Positions 59,497 to 64,000 of a stretch of 64,000 nucleotides of DNA are shown here, piece by piece. The notes beneath the pieces were generated by a model that did no database searches, was not told the DNA's origin, and saw only the letters and a list, made by a program, of their open reading frames with translations. The stretch spans positions 1 to 64,000 of the forward strand of contig NZ_BMRF01000033.1 in the NCBI RefSeq assembly GCF_014648495.1, in the 5' to 3' direction. The translations under genes were made by a program, and so were the position numbers. The DNA is from Actinomadura cremea (GTDB taxonomy: Bacteria > Actinomycetota > Actinomycetes > Streptosporangiales > Streptosporangiaceae). Positions within the stretch are counted from its first letter, which is position 1, and the number at the start of each line of letters is the position of its first letter.

Positions 59497-60387
59497 TCAC
59501 AGGAACGACAGGCCGAGGGCGTGGTCGACCTGCCAGGCGACCGAGGCGAGGCAGCCGCTGCAGAGCGCCGCGCCGGTCAGCAGGAGCGGGCCCGTGACGG
59601 TGTTCTTGGCGGGCGCGGTGGTCAGGAGGGCCTGGACGCGTTGGACGACGCCGGAGTCGGTGAAGGCCGGGAAGGGCGGCGCCGACGGCGCGGACGGCAC
59701 GGCGGACGAGCGTGCGAGCGCGACCTCCGCGATGGTGCGGGCGACGAGCGCGCGGTCGCCGACGGCCTCGGCGGCGTCCTCGTCCGCCCAGCGCTCCAGG
59801 GCGAACCGCAGGTGCGCGTTGAGCCGTCGCGTCGGCGGGATGATGGCCGCGGCCAGGGCACCGACGGCGAGGTAGAGATGGTGGTGGTGGCGCAGGTGGG
59901 AGCCCTCGTGGTGGAAGACGACCTGGAGCTGCGCTCGGTCGAGGGTGCGCAGCAGGGCGCGGGAGACCAGGACGCCGCCGTCGCGGCCGGGGACGGCCAG
60001 CGCCACGGGGACGTCGGACTCCACGATCGACCGCGCGTCGCGCTGGGCGTGGCGCACCTCGGCGGCCCAGCGGACCGACAGCCGCGCGGCGGTGACCGCG
60101 CACAGGCAGGTCAGCGTGAGGGCGGGGACGCCGAGGGCCGCGTGCACGGGCCGGTCGTCGCCGAACAGCGCCCACTCGGGCAGCCGGTCCGCGGTGCGCG
60201 GGAACAGGGTCGCGGCGTAGTTCAGCGTGATGAACACGAGCGTGCCGACGGCGGCGACCGCGGTGCCGGCCGCGACCGTCCCGAGCAGGCGCGCCGTCCA
60301 GGCCGGGTGCAGCGGCAGCGGTACGGCGCTCAGCGCGACGCCGAGCGTGAGCGTCAGTGCGGCCGGCAGGAACGTCAGCCAGATCAC
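59497..60387 (-). CDS. M56-family membrane metallopeptidase (BlaR1/MecR1-like)
   Basis: A 296-residue membrane zinc protease: HExxH at His160-His164 (VFHHEGSHLRHHHH), third ligand region ERWADEDAAEAVG, and helices on both sides (WLTFLPAALTLTLGVALSAV, LCAVTAARLSV). No C-terminal penicillin-binding sensor, so not a beta-lactam receptor. Partner of the BlaI gene (GTGA overlap); it probably cleaves BlaI in response to an unknown signal. Confidence 0.9.
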   Translation of the reverse strand: MIWLTFLPAALTLTLGVALSAVPLPLHPAWTARLLGTVAAGTAVAAVGTLVFITLNYAATLFPRTADRLPEWALFGDDRPVHAALGVPALTLTCLCAVTAARLSVRWAAEVRHAQRDARSIVESDVPVALAVPGRDGGVLVSRALLRTLDRAQLQVVFHHEGSHLRHHHHLYLAVGALAAAIIPPTRRLNAHLRFALERWADEDAAEAVGDRALVARTIAEVALARSSAVPSAPSAPPFPAFTDSGVVQRVQALLTTAPAKNTVTGPLLLTGAALCSGCLASVAWQVDHALGLSFL

Positions 60388-60767
60388 TCGGGTTCTCCGG
60401 GGGTTCGGCCGTCACCTTCCAGGACGGCTCGCAGGGCTCGTTCCTCGTCGGACGTGAGGTCCTGCACGAACCGGCTGAGGACGCTGGACGGGTCGCTGGC
60501 GTGGCGCAGGTGGTCGCGCATCCGGTCGGCGACGAGACGGGACTCGTCCACGGCGGGCAGGTACCGGTAGTGGCGGCCCTCGCGCACCCGGGTGACCATG
60601 TGCTTGGCGTGCAGCCGGAACAGGATGGTGTTGATGGTGGTGTAGGCGGGGTCGCCGGGGATGCGGGCGCGCAGTTCGGCGGTGCTGACGGGGCCGTCCG
60701 CGGCGGCCAGCGCGGCGAGCACCTCGGCCTCCAGCCGTCCCAATGGTCGTCGTGGCACCGGCGGCAC
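60384..60767 (-). CDS. BlaI/MecI-family transcriptional repressor
   Basis: A 127-residue winged-helix repressor: LGRLEAEVLAALAAADGPVSTAELRARI, AYTTINTILFRLHAKHMVTRVREGRHYRYLP and a C-terminal dimer helix (SRFVQDLTSDEERALRAVL). It binds TACA-N2-TGTA-type operators; matching sites stand at 60868 and 61948. Coupled to the M56 protease that would inactivate it. Confidence 0.93.
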   Translation of the reverse strand: MPPVPRRPLGRLEAEVLAALAAADGPVSTAELRARIPGDPAYTTINTILFRLHAKHMVTRVREGRHYRYLPAVDESRLVADRMRDHLRHASDPSSVLSRFVQDLTSDEERALRAVLEGDGRTPGEPE

Positions 60768-60867
60768 CTCCTCGTCGTGGCCCGTTCCGGAAGCCTAATG
60801 CGATCGCGCCGGTCGAGGCCCGGTCCGGCGGGCACGGGGACTCCGGGCGACACCACCGCCATGGCTA

Positions 60868-60880
60868 CTACAAATGTAAT
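60868..60880. promoter_or_regulatory. BlaI-type operator (copy 1)
   Basis: CTACAAATGTAAT carries the TACA-N2-TGTA core. It lies between the divergent blaI (start 60767) and spo0M-like (start 60937) genes, so it can control both. The same 13-base pattern, differing only at the two central bases, recurs at 61948. Confidence 0.75.
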
Positions 60881-60936
60881 AATCTCCTCGGGTGCGCGGC
60901 CGCCGGGGCCGGCGCCGGACGCGGGAGGGAACGGTC

Positions 60937-61932
60937 GTGGGGTTCAAGAAGATGATGGGGGCGTTCGGGGTGGGCGGCCCGAAGGTCGACACCGTGCTCG
61001 GCGAACCGCGCGTCCGTCCGGGGGAGACCCTTACCGGTGAGGTGCGCATCACCGCCGCCGACTACGGTGCCGACGTCCAGCGCGTGACGTTGAGCCTGGT
61101 CACCCGCGTCGAGGTCGAGCACGAGGAGGGCGAGGCGACCGGCGCGCTGGAGTTCCACCGCGTCGATGTGGCCGAGGCGTTCCGGCTGGAGGCGAAGGCG
61201 GACAGGGTGATCCCGTTCGAGCTGCCCGTGCCGTGGGAGACGCCGGTCACCGAGGTGTACGGGCAGCCGCTGCACGGCATGGTCATGGGGGTGCGGACCG
61301 AGCTGGCGGTGGCCAGGGCCGTCGACAAGGGAGACCTGGACCCGGTCGCGGTGGCGCCCCTGCCGTCCCAGGAGGCGGTGCTGACGGCCTTCGACCGGCT
61401 CGGCTTCGCCTTCAAGGGCGCCGACGTCGAGCACGGGCACCTCGCCGGCGTCGAGCAGCGGCTGCCGTTCTACCAGGAGATCGAGTTCTTCGCGCCGCCG
61501 GCGTACGGGGGCCGGATCGGCGAGGTCGAGCTGACGTTCGTCGCCGATCCGGTCGGCATGGCGGTGGTGCTCGAGGCCGACCGGCGTGGCGGGCCGTTCG
61601 GTTCGTCCGACCAGATCTTCCGCCTCCGGATCGGCCACCCGGAGGCGGTCGCGCTGGACTGGACGACCGAACTCGGCCGCTGGCTGGACGACCTGGTCGG
61701 CGGGGCGATCGGTCACGCCCCCGGATACGGCGCGGGACATCACGGCCATGAGCACGGACACGGGCATGAGCACGGGCATGAGCACGGGCACGGGCGCGGT
61801 CCGGGTTGGGCGGGCGTCGCGGCCGGCGCGGCGGTGGGCGTCGCCGCCGGGGCGGCCGGCGGCATGATCGCCGGCGAGGTCCTGGACGAGGTCTTCGAGG
61901 ACGACGAGGGCGACGAGGGCGACGAGGACTGA
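60937..61932 (+). CDS. Spo0M-family arrestin-like protein with His-rich linker
   Basis: 331 residues. Spo0M domain (about 1-245): GFKKMMGAFGVGGPKVDTVL, VRPGETLTGEVRITAADYGADVQRVTLSLVTR, FELPVPWETPVTEVYGQPL. Then a His-rich stretch of about 20 residues (GHEHGHGHEHGHEHGHG, encoded by a 12-base tandem repeat), a Gly/Ala helix and an acidic tail (EDDEGDEGDED). The His stretch may bind divalent metal. GTG at 60937 follows GGGAGGG. BlaI operator upstream. Bacillus Spo0M affects sporulation; the role here is unproven. Confidence 0.88.
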   Translation: MGFKKMMGAFGVGGPKVDTVLGEPRVRPGETLTGEVRITAADYGADVQRVTLSLVTRVEVEHEEGEATGALEFHRVDVAEAFRLEAKADRVIPFELPVPWETPVTEVYGQPLHGMVMGVRTELAVARAVDKGDLDPVAVAPLPSQEAVLTAFDRLGFAFKGADVEHGHLAGVEQRLPFYQEIEFFAPPAYGGRIGEVELTFVADPVGMAVVLEADRRGGPFGSSDQIFRLRIGHPEAVALDWTTELGRWLDDLVGGAIGHAPGYGAGHHGHEHGHGHEHGHEHGHGRGPGWAGVAAGAAVGVAAGAAGGMIAGEVLDEVFEDDEGDEGDED

Positions 61933-61947
61933 TCGGGCGCCGTGCGG

Positions 61948-61960
61948 CTACACGTGTAAT
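61948..61960. promoter_or_regulatory. BlaI-type operator (copy 2)
   Basis: CTACACGTGTAAT, with a perfect TACACGTGTA palindrome, in the 57-bp gap between the Spo0M-like and CNNM/CorC genes. It matches the site at 60868 in 11 of 13 bases. Confidence 0.7.
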
Positions 61961-61989
61961 TTGTCCGGGGGAGTCATCGAGGAAGGTGG

Positions 61990-63336
61990 GTGGACGGGGC
62001 CGTCATGGGCGACTACTGGGTGAACATCGCGCTGGTCGCGGTGCTCGTGCTGCTGAACGCGGTGTTCGCCGGCAGCGAGATCGCGCTGATCTCCCTGCGC
62101 GAGGGCCAGATCCGGCAGCTGGAACGCCGCGGCGGGGCGACCGCGCGAACCCTGGTGCGCCTGGCGCGCGACCCCAACCGGTTCCTCGCCACGATCCAGG
62201 TCGGCATCACGCTGGCGGGGTTCCTGGCGTCCGCGGCCGCGGCGGTGTCGCTGGCCGAGCCGCTGGTGGCGCCGCTGGGCTTCCTCGGCGGCGCCGCCGA
62301 ACCGGTGGCGATCGCGCTGGTGACGGTGGTGCTGTCCTTCATCACCCTGGTCTTCGGGGAGCTGGCGCCCAAGCGGCTGGCGATGCAGTTCGCCGAGCGC
62401 TGGGCGATGCTGGTGGCGCGGCCGCTGGACCTGCTGTCGCTGGTGTCGCGTCCGGCGATCTGGACGCTCGGCGCGTCCACCGACCTGGTGGTGCGGCTGC
62501 TGGGCGGTGATCCCCGCGCCGACAAGGAACAGCTCAGCCCGGAGGAACTGCGGGACCTGGTGGCGGGGCACCGCGGTCTGAACGCCGAGCAGCGGCTCAT
62601 CATCTCCGGTGCGCTGGAGATACACGAACGCACGCTGCGGGAGGTGCTCCGCCCGCGCCGGGAGGTGTTCACCCTGCCCGACGACCAGCCGACCGGGCAG
62701 GCCCGCACCGCGCTCGCCGGCTCCGGGCACTCGCGCGCTCCGGTCATCGCGGCCGGGGAGCTGGACGACGTCGTCGGCGTGGCGAACCTGCGCGACCTGA
62801 CGACCGGCGACCCCGAGCTCCCGGTCGCCGAGCTGGCCCTTCCCGCCGTCGTCTTCCCCACCTCGGTCCGGGTGTCGGACGCGCTGCGCCGGTTCAAGGC
62901 CGAACACCAGCAGTTCGCGCTGGTCGTGGACGAGCACGGCGGCGTCGAGGGCATCGTCACCCTGGAGGACCTGCTCGAGGAGATCGTCGGGGAGATCTAC
63001 GACGAGACCGACCGCGACGTCATGGCCGTGCGGACGGCCCCGGACGGCGCCCTGCTGCTCCCGGGCACGTTCCCCGTCCACGACCTCCCCGACCTCGGCG
63101 TGGAGATCGCCGATCCCCCCGCCGGCGACTACACGACCATCGCGGGCCTGGTGCTGGCGAAGCTGCGGCGCGTCCCCGAGGGGCCGGGCGACCGCGTCGA
63201 CGTTCCCGGCTGGAGCATCGAGGTGACCGAGATCGATCGCCACGCCATCACCGGCGTCCGGATGCGCCCGACCGGGCAGCGCGCGTCCCGGCGGGCCGAC
63301 CCGGCGCCGCCCGAGGGCGAACGCACGGGCGGCTGA
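61990..63336 (+). CDS. CNNM/CorC (HlyC-type) membrane protein: DUF21-CBS-CBS-CorC
   Basis: 448 residues. DUF21/CNNM membrane domain (about 8-190: VFAGSEIALISLREGQIRQL, TIQVGITLAGFLASAAAAV, VFGELAPKRLAMQ), a CBS pair (about 210-335: FKAEHQQFALVVDEHGGVEGIVTLEDLLEEIVGEI) and a C-terminal CorC domain. The family handles Mg2+ or Co2+ export and is often mislabelled haemolysin. GTG at 61990 follows GGAAGG closely; ATG 62005 is an alternative. Preceded by BlaI site 2. Confidence 0.92.
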   Translation: MDGAVMGDYWVNIALVAVLVLLNAVFAGSEIALISLREGQIRQLERRGGATARTLVRLARDPNRFLATIQVGITLAGFLASAAAAVSLAEPLVAPLGFLGGAAEPVAIALVTVVLSFITLVFGELAPKRLAMQFAERWAMLVARPLDLLSLVSRPAIWTLGASTDLVVRLLGGDPRADKEQLSPEELRDLVAGHRGLNAEQRLIISGALEIHERTLREVLRPRREVFTLPDDQPTGQARTALAGSGHSRAPVIAAGELDDVVGVANLRDLTTGDPELPVAELALPAVVFPTSVRVSDALRRFKAEHQQFALVVDEHGGVEGIVTLEDLLEEIVGEIYDETDRDVMAVRTAPDGALLLPGTFPVHDLPDLGVEIADPPAGDYTTIAGLVLAKLRRVPEGPGDRVDVPGWSIEVTEIDRHAITGVRMRPTGQRASRRADPAPPEGERTGG

Positions 63337-63376
63337 GGGCGGGCCGCGCGTGAGCGGAGGTCCCGCGAGGCGAACG

Positions 63377-64000
63377 TCAGTTCCGCTTCCGCAGGACGTC
63401 GGGTTCGAGGTAGACGAGGCGCGCGATCGGGACGGCCCGGCGGATCCGGGCCTCGGCGTCGTTGATGGCCTCGGCGACGTCGCGGGCGTCGTCCTGCAGG
63501 TCCACGGCGATCTTCGCCGCGACCAGGAGCTCGTCGGGGCCCAGGTGCATGGTGCGCATGTGGATCACCGACGGGACGTCGCGCCCCTCGACGATCGCGT
63601 CCCGGATCAGCCGGACGTGCTCGTCGCTCGCGGACTCGCCGATCAGCAGGCTCTTGACCTCGGTGGCCAGCACGATCGCGATCGCCACCAGCAGGACGCC
63701 GATGGCCGCCGTGCCGACGCCGTCCCAGACCCCGTTGCCCGTGGCGAGGGTCAGGCTCACACCCGCGAGGGCGAACAGGAGGCCGAGGAGGGCACCGGTG
63801 TCCTCCAGCAGGATGACCGGCAGTTCGGGGGACTTAGAGCGGCGGACGAACTCCACCCACGACGAGCGTCCGCGCGTCCGGTTCGACTCCTTGACGGCGG
63901 TGCGCAGGGCCGTTCCCTCCAGCGCGATCGCGACGAGCAGCACGGCGATCGGCACCCACTGCCACTCGTCGATCGAGTGCGGGTCGCTGATCTTGTGCCA
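63377..64000 (-). CDS. Cation diffusion facilitator family transporter, C-terminal part (cut by window edge)
   Basis: 208 codons are visible and the frame stays open to the right edge (WHKISDPHSIDEWQWVPIAV precedes the first internal GTG). Membrane helices are followed by VEFVRRSKSPELPVILLEDTGALLGLLFALAGV and a cytoplasmic domain (SDEHVRLIRDAIVEGRDVPSVIHMRTMHLGPDELLVAAKI) typical of CDF efflux proteins. Metal (Zn, Fe, Co or Mn) cannot be specified. Convergent with the CNNM/CorC gene. Confidence 0.88.
   Translation of the reverse strand, partial: WHKISDPHSIDEWQWVPIAVLLVAIALEGTALRTAVKESNRTRGRSSWVEFVRRSKSPELPVILLEDTGALLGLLFALAGVSLTLATGNGVWDGVGTAAIGVLLVAIAIVLATEVKSLLIGESASDEHVRLIRDAIVEGRDVPSVIHMRTMHLGPDELLVAAKIAVDLQDDARDVAEAINDAEARIRRAVPIARLVYLEPDVLRKRN

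Overview
This window is very GC-rich DNA from an actinomycete. The evidence is codon usage, frequent GTG and TTG starts, coupled ATGA/GTGA gene junctions, F420-type oxidoreductases, a Spo0M homologue, a BlaI/M56 pair, and large acyl-CoA, P450 and PKS gene sets. An Actinomadura-like (Streptosporangiales) soil organism fits, but that is inference; there is no rRNA or other taxonomic marker. I saw no tRNA, rRNA, CRISPR array, insertion sequence or phage gene. The annotation was made by reading alone, with no database search.

Layout. (1) 1-2519: end of an enoyl-CoA hydratase gene, a divergent DoxX/ArsR pair around a shared inverted repeat, and an APH-fold phosphotransferase. (2) 2956-11968: one long catabolic operon made of a family III CoA-transferase, a DUF35 protein, a thiolase-like protein without the catalytic cysteine, aldehyde dehydrogenase, amidohydrolase, a 3Fe-4S ferredoxin, SDR, cytochrome P450, a Ddn-like protein and a TetR regulator. 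The first three resemble the Ltp2/DUF35 side-chain aldolase system of steroid catabolism. (3) 12156-22724: scattered acyl-CoA synthetase, LLM oxidoreductase, TetR, amidohydrolase, SDR and thioesterase genes. Four of the upstream regions carry the same 24-bp operator-like sequence, which suggests a local regulon. (4) 22793-24532: a decayed copper/DyP-peroxidase locus (PCuAC fragment and frameshifted, truncated DyP) next to an intact DUF6230/DUF6114 pair.

(5) 24657-38489 is the most striking region. An unbroken, overlapping minus-strand operon runs iterative-type PKS (KS-AT-DH-degenerate MT-ER-KR-ACP, no thioesterase), free-standing ACP, then homologues of OleA, OleC, OleD and OleB. A fatty acyl-AMP ligase lies convergent at its end. 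OleABCD is the head-to-head condensation, beta-lactone and olefin pathway. Fused to a PKS, it predicts a polyketide-derived cis-olefin or beta-lactone, with OleA acting as the chain-release enzyme.

(6) 38868-44153: small unknown genes, an SDR/TetR pair, and a LuxE-LuxC pair (fatty acid to aldehyde) with no luciferase beside it. (7) 44291-50126: a complete Dpp/Opp/Nik-type ABC transporter with a Fur-like palindrome far upstream. (8) 50225-55811: a flavin reductase plus LLM monooxygenase, an IclR regulator with two shared operator-like sites, two SDRs, an HSL-type esterase and an SDR relic. (9) 55962-64000: membrane proteins, a RibD/DHFR-like protein, a strong terminator, a CPA2 antiporter, a BlaI/M56 pair whose likely operator recurs before Spo0M and a CNNM/CorC protein, and a partial CDF transporter.
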